Assembly: GCA_965206015.1 (NCBI GenBank)
Contig: CBDBIW010000004.1
Span: 62,001 to 126,000, forward strand
Direction: 5' to 3'
DNA from: JAJCYL01 sp965206015
Lineage (GTDB): Bacteria > Bacteroidota > Bacteroidia > Cytophagales > Cyclobacteriaceae
DNA: 64,000 nucleotides
Of this stretch, positions 9,801-19,011 are shown one piece after another. The notes beneath the pieces were generated by a model. That model ran no database searches and was not told the origin of the DNA. It was given only the letters and a program-made list of their open reading frames with translations. The translations under genes and the position numbers were made by a program. The first letter of the stretch is position 1. Every line of letters begins with the position of its first letter.

Positions 9801-11099
9801 ATACTTTTGAGCGAAGGAATAAAGCACTTCATTGAGATGATTTTCTTCTTCCAGATTGTGACGAATTAATTCCACATAAAAGTCATCCTCGAAGAGGTCT
9901 AACCACCATTGGAATGCTTTTTCGGCCTGTGTTTCACCCACATTCAAAATCAAAGAAGGAATTTCAGCCGTGAGGCTGCCGGACAATGCGATGAGATTGG
10001 GTCGATATTCCTTAACTAATTCCTTGTCGATTCTAGGGAACAGACCATAAAGGCCCTCAATAAAGCCTAGTGAACTCAATTTGGACAGGTTGTGATATCC
10101 CTCTTTGTTTTTGGCAAGGAGTGCTTGGGTATACCTGCGGTCAGGATTGTCCTTGGTGAAACGTGTTGTTTTACGATCATTTGATAAATAAAATTCACAA
10201 CCGACAATTGGTTTTATCCCTTCACGATGGGCATCTCTTACGAATTGAAATGCACCAAACATATTCCCCAAATCCGTTAATGCAATGGCGGGCATTCCCG
10301 CTTCCTTGGTTTTAGTGATTAGAGCAGAAATATTGGGAGTGGCTTGTAATACAGAATATTGAGAATGTACGTGTAAGTGTGAAAAAGTACCTTTAATCTC
10401 ACTAATGTCAATCTTTGATTCACCCAAATTACCACTTGCCTTTTGGGTTTTTTGTGCAAAATTGGCCTCATCTAATTCAGGAATTTCGTATTCAATTTCT
10501 GCTAATGCGACACCATTCACTGGTTTGACCACCCCCTCTTTGATCAGCCCAAAAAAACATGTAGCAGTGGCATGGACATCACAAGATGCATCGTGGGCAT
10601 CTTCAAAAGACTCACCAAACAATTTTTGGTAGAGCTCTATCAATTTCGGTGGTTTTAATTTTCCGCCAAGGCCGCCTTGCAACTGGCAGTATTCTATTGA
10701 CACACGAGAAGTGTCTATGGCTGGTAATTCAAGTAAAATGGAGGTAATATTTTTTCTGAGAAATTCGGCACCAATAATCTTATTGTCAAATTCAATGTTG
10801 TGTCCAACAATCTCGCTTGCTTGCTCCAAGTCGATTTTAAAGATCTCGAGAACTTCCTTCAGATCATGTCCCTCTTTGATGGCTCTGGCTGTCGAAACAC
10901 CATGAATTTTTTGAGCATTAAAAGGTATGGTAAAACCTTCCGGTTTGATGATGTAATTCCCGGATGATTTTAATTCTCCTTTTGAACCATGGCATTGCCA
11001 GGCTAACTGAACCAGCCTGGGCCAGTTTTCCAGATCTTCCACTGGAGCTCTATAGTTATGAGGGAGGCCTGTAGTTTCTGTGTCAAAAATGAGGTACAT
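6867..11099 (-). CDS. dnaE: DNA polymerase III alpha subunit with N-terminal DnaQ-like exonuclease
   Basis: This is the replicative polymerase. A DEDDh exonuclease domain fills about residues 1-190 (FDTETTGLP; GHNIEFDNKI; HDASCDVHA). The PHP domain starts near residue 240 (FSHLHVHSQYSVLQ). The polymerase core carries GPGRGSAPGS and the catalytic Asp cluster PDIDIDFDDEGRD near residue 650, with YQEQVMLLSQ and GMGKKKKEII further on. An OB-fold region (RIGGIVTAVAHRTTKTGKPFG) lies near the C-terminus. At about 1410 residues it is longer than E. coli DnaE (1160) because of the fused exonuclease, an arrangement known in Bacteroidota. I prefer ATG 11099 (MYLIFDTETTG) over 11174 because it begins exactly at the exonuclease strand. 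The whole frame is uninterrupted. Confidence 0.95.
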   Translation of the reverse strand: MYLIFDTETTGLPHNYRAPVEDLENWPRLVQLAWQCHGSKGELKSSGNYIIKPEGFTIPFNAQKIHGVSTARAIKEGHDLKEVLEIFKIDLEQASEIVGHNIEFDNKIIGAEFLRKNITSILLELPAIDTSRVSIEYCQLQGGLGGKLKPPKLIELYQKLFGESFEDAHDASCDVHATATCFFGLIKEGVVKPVNGVALAEIEYEIPELDEANFAQKTQKASGNLGESKIDISEIKGTFSHLHVHSQYSVLQATPNISALITKTKEAGMPAIALTDLGNMFGAFQFVRDAHREGIKPIVGCEFYLSNDRKTTRFTKDNPDRRYTQALLAKNKEGYHNLSKLSSLGFIEGLYGLFPRIDKELVKEYRPNLIALSGSLTAEIPSLILNVGETQAEKAFQWWLDLFEDDFYVELIRHNLEEENHLNEVLYSFAQKYGVKVLASNDVYYIEKNDATAHDVLLCIKENERVSNPVGRGRGFRKGFPNHEFYFKSQEEMKGLFSDVPEAIENIAGLVDKIEDYVLERNVLLPKYDIPQEFVDTEDQKDNGNRGENSYLKYLTFEGAKKRYPEMTTEIEERLLFELETIEKTGYPGYFLIVQDFTSKAREMGVSVGPGRGSAPGSAVAYCTAITNVDPIAYDLLFERFLNPDRVSLPDIDIDFDDEGRDKVLKYVIDKYGFNQVAQIITYGTMAAKSSIRDAGRVMELSLPETDTIAKLIPERPGITLSKAFDEIPELAQLRKGDDLRSNVIKQAEVIEGSVRSTGTHACGVIITPDDITNYVPVATAKESELLITQFDNSVVESAGILKIDFLGLKTLSIIKTAINNVEKRHGIKIEEDTIPLDDQKTYELYQRGETNGTFQFESAGMQKYLRGLKPDRFQDLIAMNALYRPGPMEYIPNFINRKHGHEEISYDAPEMEEHLAETYGITVYQEQVMLLSQKLAGFTKGEADSLRKGMGKKKKEIIDALKPKFLEGCDKNGVSVKKAEKIWGDWEAFAAYAFNKSHSTCYSIIAYHTAYLKANYSAEYLAAVLTHNQSNIDKVGFFMEECRSYGLEVFGPHINESFTDFQVNKNGEIRFGLGAIKGTGEAAVAAIIEEREENGPYTDIFDFSERIYQKSVNKKTFECLAMSGAFDCFKEYHRRQYLVAQNDNESSLIGMAIKYAEKAVAEKNSSQVSLFGGTSSEEIMKPRVQPVAPYDEVEKLNIEREVVGLYITGHPLDQFKVELDYFCNTKVSELKEIDSLAGKKVVRIGGIVTAVAHRTTKTGKPFGTITIEDYRDSHTFFLFSSDYLNFKEYLVQGWFLFIQASLVPAPSWKKSDEEELKILNIMHLSEVRDKMTKGLQLDIDLDGLNEQLIDDLENISKEFHGKMPLKINVMDKQKNMQVEMLSRKFNVNPSNEFLEKMNRIAEVDCKLLA

Positions 11100-11266
11100 G
11101 TACGTAGCGAATTGAGACTTAAAAATAGATCGGAGGTCAGGGCCTTCAAAGGATAAGTTGAACAACTTATCCACAATACTCCATGAGGTAGGATTTAATT
11201 CACGTTGTCAATATGGGGGAGTAATTCATTATAATTGTAAACCATAATATAAATCTGTTTTCATAG

Positions 11267-11791
11267 TTGTCAGATCTTAAGGACTTATCGGGTGGTGAAT
11301 TTGATTTGAGTGCTTTTAAGCAATTATTCAATCAATATTTTAAGCAAGTCAAAAATTTTATTTACTACAAATTGGGTGATGTTGATGCCGCTGAAGATAT
11401 AACGCAAGAATGCTTTGTTAAAGTCTGGGAAAATAGAGCAAAGGTAAAACCCGAATCAGCTAAAAGTTATCTTTATACAATAGCTAACAACCTCACAATT
11501 AATCAATTAAAAAGACAGAAGGTTATCTACAAATTCCTAAGTCGGAAATCAAAATTGGAGCACAACGAGAACCCACAATTCCAGATGGAAGTGGACGAGT
11601 TTAGCGAGCACTTACAGAATGCAATCGCCAGTTTGTCTGAAAAACAGCGGACGGTGTTTCTTATGAATAGAATAGACAGTCTCACCTATGCAGAAATTGC
11701 AGTGCGCCTGGAAATCTCTGTTAAGGCTGTTGAAAAACGGATGACAGGTGCACTTTTTACACTGCGATCTACCATTACACAAAAGATTTAG
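11267..11791 (+). CDS. ECF RNA polymerase sigma factor (FecI-like)
   Basis: The 174-residue protein has sigma region 2 (LGDVDAAEDITQECFVKVWE, about residues 40-60) and region 4 with a helix-turn-helix (LSEKQRTVFLMNRIDSLTYAEIA, about 125-150). A TTG start at 11267 is used in the given frame. It is followed by a fecR-like anti-sigma gene and a TonB receptor with an STN domain: the standard cell-surface signalling trio, in which a ligand bound by the receptor releases the sigma factor through FecR. Because fecR is broken here, this sigma factor may be uncoupled. It is divergent from dnaE. Confidence 0.9.
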   Translation: MSDLKDLSGGEFDLSAFKQLFNQYFKQVKNFIYYKLGDVDAAEDITQECFVKVWENRAKVKPESAKSYLYTIANNLTINQLKRQKVIYKFLSRKSKLEHNENPQFQMEVDEFSEHLQNAIASLSEKQRTVFLMNRIDSLTYAEIAVRLEISVKAVEKRMTGALFTLRSTITQKI

Positions 11792-11908
11792 GCAATTGTT
11801 AGAATTGCTGTCTTGAAGACAAGACAACTTATTGCCCACAATTTGGGTGATTAAAGGCCGTTTCAATTGACTTATTTTCCTTAAATTGGGGTTGATTAAC
11901 TAGGTTAA

Positions 11909-12820
11909 ATGGAATCAAAAAAAGCGGCGATAAGAAAAGCTCCTGAAGGAACTGTCAGTTTGGACCAATTGAAAGGAAAGAAGAATCTTTTTGAAAGCGA
12001 AGCTGAATGGAGCGACATAAACCGAATTTTGTCTACTACTGGGCAATGGCAAACTCCTTTTGAAGAGGAGGATTTTACAAAAAGTTGGGATAAAATTATC
12101 AAAAGAACTCAGCCGAAGAAGGCCATACAAAGAAAATTTATGTGGCAGCGAATGGCTGCGGCCGTGTCCATTATCCTCATGGCGGGTTATTTCATCTTTT
12201 CATATGATAGTAGCATTACGGTTCAAAGTGGGGTTGGAGAGATTAGAGAAGTGAACCTTCCGGACGGGAGCTCTGTAATTCTGAATGCAATGTCATCAAT
12301 ATCATATGAGGGGGATTGGAAAGAAGAGAGAAAGGTACAATTATCAGGCAAGGCTCTATTCAACATGACAAAAGGAGCAACCTTTGAAGTTATAACAGAT
12401 GACTATGTCACTACTGTATTAGGCACATCATTTGATGTGTCATATAATGGATAAGGCGATAGAAGTTAGCTGCTATTCAGGGTCGGTTGAGATACGCATG
12501 GTAATCAAAGTAAGACGTTAACAAGCGGTGAGCGTGTCTTAGTTGAAAATGGTGAAGCCGAATTTGACGTTGATGCGAGCCAGAAATGGATAGCAGGAGA
12601 GTTTTATTTTGACAACAGTCATTTCGGACATCGTTGTTGATAAGCTTAGCAGACAATTTGGTCTGGATATAGTGGAATTGCCAATTGATACAAGGCTTTA
12701 CAAGGGATATTTTTATAAGAATATTTTTATAAGAATAATCTTAATGAAGCATTGGATTTGGTTTTTAAGCCTATGGGTTATGATTATCGTCATGAAGGAA
12801 GTAAAGTGTTTATAAAGTGA
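11909..12820 (+). pseudogene. Broken FecR-family anti-sigma factor
   Basis: The first 181 codons are open: a cytoplasmic N-terminus, one transmembrane helix (MAAAVSIILMAGYFIFS) and the start of the FecR domain (VNLPDGSSVILNAMSSISY; VITDDYVTTVLGTSFDV). A stop at 12454 follows a frameshift. The rest of the domain is readable in other frames: SCYSGSVEIR, then SGERVLVENGEAEFDV, WIAGEFYFDNS and VDKLSRQFGLDIVELP. A perfect 14-bp tandem duplication at 12707-12734 causes one more shift, and the C-terminus LNEALDLVFKPMGY...GSKVFIK ends at TGA 12818-12820. At least three frame breaks are needed, so sequencing error alone is unlikely. It sits between its sigma factor and receptor genes, both intact. Confidence 0.85.
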
Positions 12821-12821
12821 T

Positions 12822-15476
12822 TTGAGAAAACTATTTACTATATCAGCCCTGTTTATAGCTTTTTCCCTACTAGCTCAGGAAAAGGAAGCACCACTTACGG
12901 AAGTGCTTCGAGATATAGAGGATAGATTTCAGGTAAGATTTGCTTATGACTACCATTTGGTTACAAATGCAACTGCCATCTTACCTGATTACACACTTCC
13001 CCTTAATGAGGTTTTAAAAAGCACTTTTTCAGAGAGCAACTTAACCTATCAATCAGGCAATAGGGTAATTATCATAAAGCCTAGGTCTGCAGTATTTAGC
13101 TCCACCAGAATTGAACCAAAAGACAGAATTCAACTTTCAGGATTTATAAAGGATGAAACCACTGGTGAGCCGTTGCAACATGCAACGTTACATATTATAG
13201 CAACCCGCTTGTATGGAACTACCAATGCCCAAGGATACTTCCTCCTAAAGAACGTACCCTATGATACGTCCAGCATTGAAATCAAGCATCTTGGGTATCA
13301 GAGTGCTGTTATTAAACCCAACCAGTTCAGAAAGGGGTTAGCACAGATTCGTATGATGTCAAAACCTGAGGTCCTTGACCCAATTGTGGTTAAAGATCAA
13401 TCCAGGACTTTTTCTATTCATTCAGATGCAGGCGCAATTAGCATGAATCCAGGTAATGTACAGTTGCTCTCCAGTTTTGGACAACCTGATATTATCAGGT
13501 CAATTCAATTGCTACCCGGTGTGGACGGAAGTAGTGAAAGTTCATCGGGACTGTCAATCAGGGGCGGTAGCACCGACCAAAATCTGGTTTTATTCGATGG
13601 GTTTTCTGTTTTTAACCTTGGTCATTTTTTTGGCACGTTGAGCGCATTTAACGCCAATGTCATCAACAACGTTGATGTTTTCAAAGGTGGATTTGGAGTT
13701 GAATATGGTACTCGCGTAAGTGGAGTGCTGGATATTCAAAGTAAGGAATCTGAGTTCAAAGGACGCACAAGGGGCAATTTTAGTCTCGACCTGATGAGTG
13801 TCAATATGATGGTTGAAAGCGCAGTATCTGACAAAGTATCTTTTTTAATTGCTGGCAGACGTTCCTACACTGATCTTATAAAAACCAATGTATTTAGCAG
13901 TATTACGAATAATGTTATAAAGGGCAGGCCAAGTGAAGTTTCAAGTTTTGGTCAGGAAAGTTTCATAGAAAATGTTAATCCAGAGTTCGGATATTATGAT
14001 GTTAATGCGAAAGTGAATGTTAGCCTGGGAGAAGGTCAGAAGTTGGGCATTAGTTTTTATAATAGCGGAGATGAGCTTCAGGTGATAGATCATGATTTCC
14101 TAGACAATGCCTCTACTGACGTCTTTTATGAACAGCGATACAAGGAAGTGACAGCATGGGGCAACACTGGAGCCAGTCTCAACTATGAGCGTGAATGGAG
14201 CCCACTGCTATCTAGTAAAATGACTTTGGCACAATCAAGTTCTTTTAGATTCCATGAATTGGATTATTTCCTTGATTTCTATGGTGAAGGATTTTCTTAC
14301 TACGAGGATATAAATGTCAAGGATAAAAACTTCATTGGCGAAACTTCTTTTAGGTTGGACAACAAATATCAGATTGACAGAAATAGTGCACTCAACTTCG
14401 GGCTTTTCAGTATTCGAAATAACATAGAATATCACAATTCATTTAACCTCAATTCTAACGGACAATCTCTAAGAGAAAATGCGCATCAAATTGGAGTATA
14501 TGTTCAGCAGACATATAGCCCCATTCCAAAACTGACCGTGACTGGTGGTTTGAGAGGTACCTACCATTCGGGTAATGACAATACCTATCTCGAACCTAGA
14601 GCATCATTGAATTATAAATTAACCCCTTCTCTCAATTTTAAAGGCGCAGTTGGTCGATACTATCAATTCGTAAGTCAAGTGACTTCGAACAATCCGTTTG
14701 CAACACAGCAGTCATTCTGGCTGGTTTCAGATGGTGTAAACGTGGCTACAGTAGGTTCAAATCATTTCATGGGGGGTGTCACATTTGAAAATAATATAAT
14801 CACTCTTGACATTGAAGGTTATTATAAAACACTGGACGGTTTGACAACTTACGCTTTGGATTCTGGTTTTCAGGATTTAATGAATGACCAGCAAAAAAGT
14901 GCATTATACCGAGGAAGCGGTAGTATCAAAGGAATGGATGTAATGATCTCCAAAGATTTAGGCAAGTTATCTTCCTGGGTATCTTATTCTCTAAGCTATG
15001 CTACCAACAAATTTCAAAACGTTAACAACGGATTTCAATATCATGCCAATCAAGACCAAAGACATGAGGCCAAATGGGTAAACACAATTGAGGTTGGAAA
15101 GTGGGAATTTTCAAGCACTTTTGTATATGGTTCGGGCCGGCCCTATACCGGGTTCCCGTTTGAGATAGGAGAAACAGTGGTTGGGGAGGACATCGTTGAC
15201 CAGTTGATACTAGGTGGGGTGAATACCAATAACAAACGAATACCTGCGTACCATCGACTTGATTTGGGAATGGCGTATTCAACGGAGTTTGGCAAACAAC
15301 ACACCGCCGACGGAAAGATTGGTATTAACTTCTTTAACCTCTACAACCGAACTAACATCAGAGATATTAGATACGATTTCGATGTCAACCTTGAGACTCG
15401 TGAGCTTGTGAGAAATGAGAGAAGGCTCAAATTGTTAGCATTCACTCCTTCGCTTTATTTGAACTTTAACTTTTAG
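12822..15476 (+). CDS. TonB-dependent outer membrane receptor with STN signalling domain
   Basis: The 884-residue product has a signal peptide (FTISALFIAFSLLAQ) and an STN domain at about residues 20-90 (LTEVLRDIEDRFQVRFAYD...NRVIIIKP). A carboxypeptidase-like beta-sandwich follows at about 105-180 (LSGFIKDETTGEPLQHATL). Next come a plug domain (IRSIQLLPGVDGSSESSSGLS, IRGGSTDQNLVLFDG) and a long beta-barrel ending in aromatic LYLNFNF. Such receptors take up a ligand with TonB energy, and the STN domain relays ligand binding to FecR. The TTG at 12822, one base past the fecR remnant's stop, is the only start that keeps the signal peptide. The ligand cannot be read from sequence. Confidence 0.9.
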   Translation: MRKLFTISALFIAFSLLAQEKEAPLTEVLRDIEDRFQVRFAYDYHLVTNATAILPDYTLPLNEVLKSTFSESNLTYQSGNRVIIIKPRSAVFSSTRIEPKDRIQLSGFIKDETTGEPLQHATLHIIATRLYGTTNAQGYFLLKNVPYDTSSIEIKHLGYQSAVIKPNQFRKGLAQIRMMSKPEVLDPIVVKDQSRTFSIHSDAGAISMNPGNVQLLSSFGQPDIIRSIQLLPGVDGSSESSSGLSIRGGSTDQNLVLFDGFSVFNLGHFFGTLSAFNANVINNVDVFKGGFGVEYGTRVSGVLDIQSKESEFKGRTRGNFSLDLMSVNMMVESAVSDKVSFLIAGRRSYTDLIKTNVFSSITNNVIKGRPSEVSSFGQESFIENVNPEFGYYDVNAKVNVSLGEGQKLGISFYNSGDELQVIDHDFLDNASTDVFYEQRYKEVTAWGNTGASLNYEREWSPLLSSKMTLAQSSSFRFHELDYFLDFYGEGFSYYEDINVKDKNFIGETSFRLDNKYQIDRNSALNFGLFSIRNNIEYHNSFNLNSNGQSLRENAHQIGVYVQQTYSPIPKLTVTGGLRGTYHSGNDNTYLEPRASLNYKLTPSLNFKGAVGRYYQFVSQVTSNNPFATQQSFWLVSDGVNVATVGSNHFMGGVTFENNIITLDIEGYYKTLDGLTTYALDSGFQDLMNDQQKSALYRGSGSIKGMDVMISKDLGKLSSWVSYSLSYATNKFQNVNNGFQYHANQDQRHEAKWVNTIEVGKWEFSSTFVYGSGRPYTGFPFEIGETVVGEDIVDQLILGGVNTNNKRIPAYHRLDLGMAYSTEFGKQHTADGKIGINFFNLYNRTNIRDIRYDFDVNLETRELVRNERRLKLLAFTPSLYLNFNF

Positions 15477-15510
15477 ACTTATTAATATAGCTACTAAGTC
15501 TTCTGTTTTT
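15475..15510 (+). terminator. Possible terminator after the TonB receptor
   Basis: A 7-bp stem AGACTTA / TAAGTCT starts at the stop codon and is followed within a few bases by a run of nine T. The T-run also encodes the Lys-rich C-terminus of the convergent gene, so it may be partly coincidental. Confidence 0.45.
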
Positions 15511-16765
15511 TTTTCTTGGCGGCAGGGAAAAGGATATTGTTTAGAATCAGTCTGTACCCGGGGCTGTTGGGAAATAAATTCAAATCTGTGGGTTCTTCAC
15601 CGACCAAGTGTTGATAATCCTCTGGATCATGACCACCATAAAATGTAAAAAACCCCTTTCCTATTACACCATGGATGTATTTGGATTCATTGATAGACCT
15701 GTTTTCACCCATCAGCACTACATCACTTTTTATCAGACTCTTTTTGAATGAGGTCGTTTGACCCATGAACCCCTTTACAATGTGGGTGTGATTTTGAGTA
15801 AGCATGGTAGGAATTGGATCCCATTTCGCAGAGAACTCAAATAGATTGAAATAATCATTTTTCTCCGTGAGACCTCGCTCCTGTGGCTGGGTATCTATAT
15901 TGGAAAACTCGTATATGTCCGGATTTCGTTCGATTATGAAATTTTCAAATGCGAACGAATTCTCATAATTTAGTTTTTGTTGCGCCCTTGGGTCCTGAGG
16001 GTCGCCGTCATACATACGATCAACCATATCAATTCCTTCACCCGCTAAAGCAATATCATAGGTGTCAGTTGCTGAGCACATCGCAAATAAAAATCCACCA
16101 CTCACAACGTAGGCTTTTATACGGTTGGCTACAGATAACTTTAGCTGAGATACTTTATTAAATTTATGTTTATGAGCTGATTCTTCATATTCACGTTGCT
16201 GCTCAATGTACCAGGGCATATTTTGATACATCCGATAAAACTTGCCATACTGACCTGTAAAATCTTCATGATGAAGGTGCAGCCAATCATATTTGGGCAA
16301 TTCATCAAACATCACTTCATCGTCAAAAACTACATCATAAGGTATTTCTGCATACGACAATACCAGCGTTACTGCATCATCCCAGGGTTGCTTACTTTTA
16401 GGTGAATACACGGCAACCTTGGGGTATTTCTCCAATTTCATCACATCCATATTGGAAGAAGGGCTGGCAATCAGTTCTAATATTGAATTGGCATGTGCAT
16501 CGGAGATCACATCATAGCTTACTCCACGTATTATGCACTCGTTTTCAAATTGTTGGTAATACTTGACCATAAAACTACCACCATTATAATTCAGTAGCCA
16601 ATCAACTTCAACATCCTGGGTGAGTATCCAGTATGCTATCCCATAAGCTTTTAGGTGATTAGCTTGTGACTCATCCATGTTGATCAGAATATAAGATCCT
16701 CTGGACGCAAACGAAATCACTACCAATAGGCCAATGATTACTAATTTCCTCTTCACTAATTCCAT
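15494..16765 (-). CDS. Secreted protein of the Bacteroidota family often labelled 'asparagine synthetase B'
   Basis: The 423-residue product has an N-terminal hydrophobic signal segment (IIGLLVVISFASRGSY), then MDESQANHLKAYGIAYWIL, a stretch I associate with a conserved secreted family in Cytophagales that databases often label asparagine synthetase B. I see no asparagine synthase ATP-pyrophosphatase motif, so that name looks wrong. The middle (VAVYSPKSKQPWDDAVTLVLSYAEIPYDVV; YDWLHLHHEDFTGQ; VVSGGFLFAMCSATDTYD) resembles a class I glutamine amidotransferase-like or ThuA-like fold, and the end (GKGFFTFYGGHDPEDY) fits such a fold too. Fold assignment is inference; the function is unknown. It is convergent with the TonB receptor and ends in a Lys-rich tail. 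Confidence 0.65.
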   Translation of the reverse strand: MELVKRKLVIIGLLVVISFASRGSYILINMDESQANHLKAYGIAYWILTQDVEVDWLLNYNGGSFMVKYYQQFENECIIRGVSYDVISDAHANSILELIASPSSNMDVMKLEKYPKVAVYSPKSKQPWDDAVTLVLSYAEIPYDVVFDDEVMFDELPKYDWLHLHHEDFTGQYGKFYRMYQNMPWYIEQQREYEESAHKHKFNKVSQLKLSVANRIKAYVVSGGFLFAMCSATDTYDIALAGEGIDMVDRMYDGDPQDPRAQQKLNYENSFAFENFIIERNPDIYEFSNIDTQPQERGLTEKNDYFNLFEFSAKWDPIPTMLTQNHTHIVKGFMGQTTSFKKSLIKSDVVLMGENRSINESKYIHGVIGKGFFTFYGGHDPEDYQHLVGEEPTDLNLFPNSPGYRLILNNILFPAAKKKKQKT

Positions 16766-16884
16766 ATCAAGTTATCTCCTGGTTGAAAGATAAGGTTATT
16801 ATCTTTGAATAGAGACCTGTAATTTGCAGACGATCCTATATGATGATGAATGAAACATTTTAATCCTTTTTACGCCTTCCTTTT

Positions 16885-18120
16885 ATGAACTACGCAGAGA
16901 ATATACGAGAAGGGCTAAAGTCAATTAACGCAAATAAATTGCGAACTGTTTTAACAGCGATGATTATTGCTATAGGAATCACATCATTAGTTGGGATTCT
17001 TACTGCTATTGACGGAATTCAAGCGTCAGTCGATGATAGTTTCAGTAACCTTGGTGCCAATACATTTGATATAAGATCGATCTCAAATCGAAATAGGAGA
17101 GATCGCGGTGTTATAGAGAAAAGTTATCCACCAATAAAATATAAAGAAGCCAGATATTTTCAGGCTAATTATCATTTCCCTTCAACGTCAAGTATCATAA
17201 CATCTGTCTCAGGCATTGCGGAAGTCAAATTTCGTTCCAAGGTGACCAATCCTAATTCTAATGTAAAAGGAGTGGATAGAAATTTCTTGATAGTTGAAGG
17301 ATTTGACCTTGAGGGTGGAAGGAATTTTAGTCCGGTAGAAGAGCAGGGAGGTGCTAATGTAGCTATTATAGGATATGAAATTTATGAGACCCTTTTTGGA
17401 AGAGAATCACCCATCAATAAAGATATAGCTTTATTGGGAGGCAAGTTCAGGGTAGTTGGTGTTTTGACAGAACAAGGTGGTGTAGGAGGGGCACACGGTG
17501 CCGATAGAATAGTAATGATTCCATTGGAAACGGCTCGTAAATTCGCAAGGTCAAGAGAATTGCGGTATGAAATAACAGTTTTAATGAAAGATCCGACAAA
17601 AATTGATATCGCAATTGGTGAAGCAACCGGTTTAATGAGAAGTATAAGAAAAGATCGATTAGGTGATCCTGAGTCTTTTAATATAGCTAAAAGTCAGTCT
17701 TTGGCTGAAAAGCTTGAAGAGGTAACCGGTTATTTGAGAATTGGTGGATTTTCTATAGGGTTTATCACCCTGCTTGGAGCTTCCATTGGATTGATGAACA
17801 TCATGCTGGTTTCTGTTACTGAGCGGACTCGAGAAATTGGCATTCGCAAAGCTTTGGGAGCAACTCCAAAAAACATAAGACAGCAATTCCTGATCGAAGC
17901 GATCGTTATAACCCAGCTGGGTGGATTGGGCGGTGTAATTTTAGGAATAGGTATTGGAAATTTAATTTCCAGGCTCTTAAGCTCTGGCGGTTTTATTATC
18001 CCATGGCTCTGGATACTGCTTGGATTGGCAGTCGGCTTAGTGGTAGGTGTGGCGTCAGGTTATATACCTGCCTACAAGGCGTCAAGGCTGGACCCAATTG
18101 ACTCCCTAAGGTATGAGTAG
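16885..18120 (+). CDS. ABC transporter permease, MacB/FtsX type
   Basis: The 411-residue product has a transmembrane helix at about residues 20-42 (TAMIIAIGITSLVGILTAI), a periplasmic MacB-type domain, and three C-terminal helices separated by the family motif VTERTREIGIRKALGA. It ends in PAYKASRLDPIDSLRYE, also typical. MacB-type permeases act mechanically on periplasmic substrates rather than importing solutes. No ATP-binding subunit lies next to it, so the partner must be elsewhere. It stands alone, followed by a secreted unknown in the same direction after about 85 bp. Confidence 0.9.
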   Translation: MNYAENIREGLKSINANKLRTVLTAMIIAIGITSLVGILTAIDGIQASVDDSFSNLGANTFDIRSISNRNRRDRGVIEKSYPPIKYKEARYFQANYHFPSTSSIITSVSGIAEVKFRSKVTNPNSNVKGVDRNFLIVEGFDLEGGRNFSPVEEQGGANVAIIGYEIYETLFGRESPINKDIALLGGKFRVVGVLTEQGGVGGAHGADRIVMIPLETARKFARSRELRYEITVLMKDPTKIDIAIGEATGLMRSIRKDRLGDPESFNIAKSQSLAEKLEEVTGYLRIGGFSIGFITLLGASIGLMNIMLVSVTERTREIGIRKALGATPKNIRQQFLIEAIVITQLGGLGGVILGIGIGNLISRLLSSGGFIIPWLWILLGLAVGLVVGVASGYIPAYKASRLDPIDSLRYE

Positions 18121-18204
18121 TCTTATTTTGGAATAATATTTGTACTTTGGAATGGTTCAGAATTCAATGAACAAACCCTAAATTTTGAAAACAGTTTGAA
18201 GGGC

Positions 18205-19008
18205 ATGAAGTTTAAAATAACGTATCTCATTATAGTGCTCTTAGTCAATCTGAATCCGGCCAAAGGACAGGTTCAAGATTCCATTTATTATGTTGACCTG
18301 AAGATGACTGGAGTTTATCAGGGACAAAGCTTATATGTTCAGAATCCGTATTACTCTGCTATTGGAGAGTTTTGTGTAAGGGAAGTCAGAGTAAATAAGA
18401 AGAAAGTCGGCCTCAATTACAAGCTATCTGCCTTAAGACTTGATTTCGAAGGTGTCAGCAAAAATTCACCTGTTTATATTGACGTAAACCACATTGCTCA
18501 CTGTGCGCCTAAAATTGTAAACCCTTTGGCCATTTCTTATCACAGTAATTTTAAGTATACCAAGCTTCTATTGAATGATACTGTCTTGTACTGGGAAGCC
18601 AAAGGTGACCGGCCGGAAGGTAGATATAAGATTGAACAATTAAATGGCGATTATTGGTCGGAGCTGGAAGAATATGAGTCTAAAGGTGTTTTTGAAGGGA
18701 CATCTTACGAGTACACACCTTACCACGTGATTGGGTCGAATAAGTATCGAATTAAGTATGAGCTGTTAAATGGCAGATATTTGTATTCCGATGAGCTTGA
18801 ATTTGTCTATTATAAAGAACCTGTCACATTTAATATCGCATCAAACCGGTTGATCTTCAGTCAAGTGACCGATTACGAGATTGAAAATGAAAAGGGAAAT
18901 GTCATACTAAGTGGGGAGGGGCGGGAAATCCCTCTTAGAACTGTCAGGCCCGGCCAGTATATTATTTATTTTGATGGTGGAAGATCAGACAGTTTTATTA
19001 AGAAATGA
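18205..19008 (+). CDS. Secreted hypothetical protein
   Basis: The product is about 267 residues with a clear signal peptide (FKITYLIIVLLVNLNPAKGQ). The rest is beta-rich, with WEAKGDRPEGRYKIEQLNGD resembling a fibronectin-like or Ig-like repeat. The last 60 residues (YEIENEKGNVILSGEGREI, then LRTVRPGQYIIYFDGG) recall the shape of a type IX secretion C-terminal sorting domain, but the match is weak. A TTG at 18196 is possible; the ATG at 18205 fits the signal peptide better. Function unknown. Confidence 0.65.
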   Translation: MKFKITYLIIVLLVNLNPAKGQVQDSIYYVDLKMTGVYQGQSLYVQNPYYSAIGEFCVREVRVNKKKVGLNYKLSALRLDFEGVSKNSPVYIDVNHIAHCAPKIVNPLAISYHSNFKYTKLLLNDTVLYWEAKGDRPEGRYKIEQLNGDYWSELEEYESKGVFEGTSYEYTPYHVIGSNKYRIKYELLNGRYLYSDELEFVYYKEPVTFNIASNRLIFSQVTDYEIENEKGNVILSGEGREIPLRTVRPGQYIIYFDGGRSDSFIKK

Positions 19009-19011
19009 GCC

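Noticed and set aside
15022..15282. Minus-strand frame within the TonB receptor
   Set aside because: Antisense shadow with no domain; the plus-strand receptor frame is complete and well supported.
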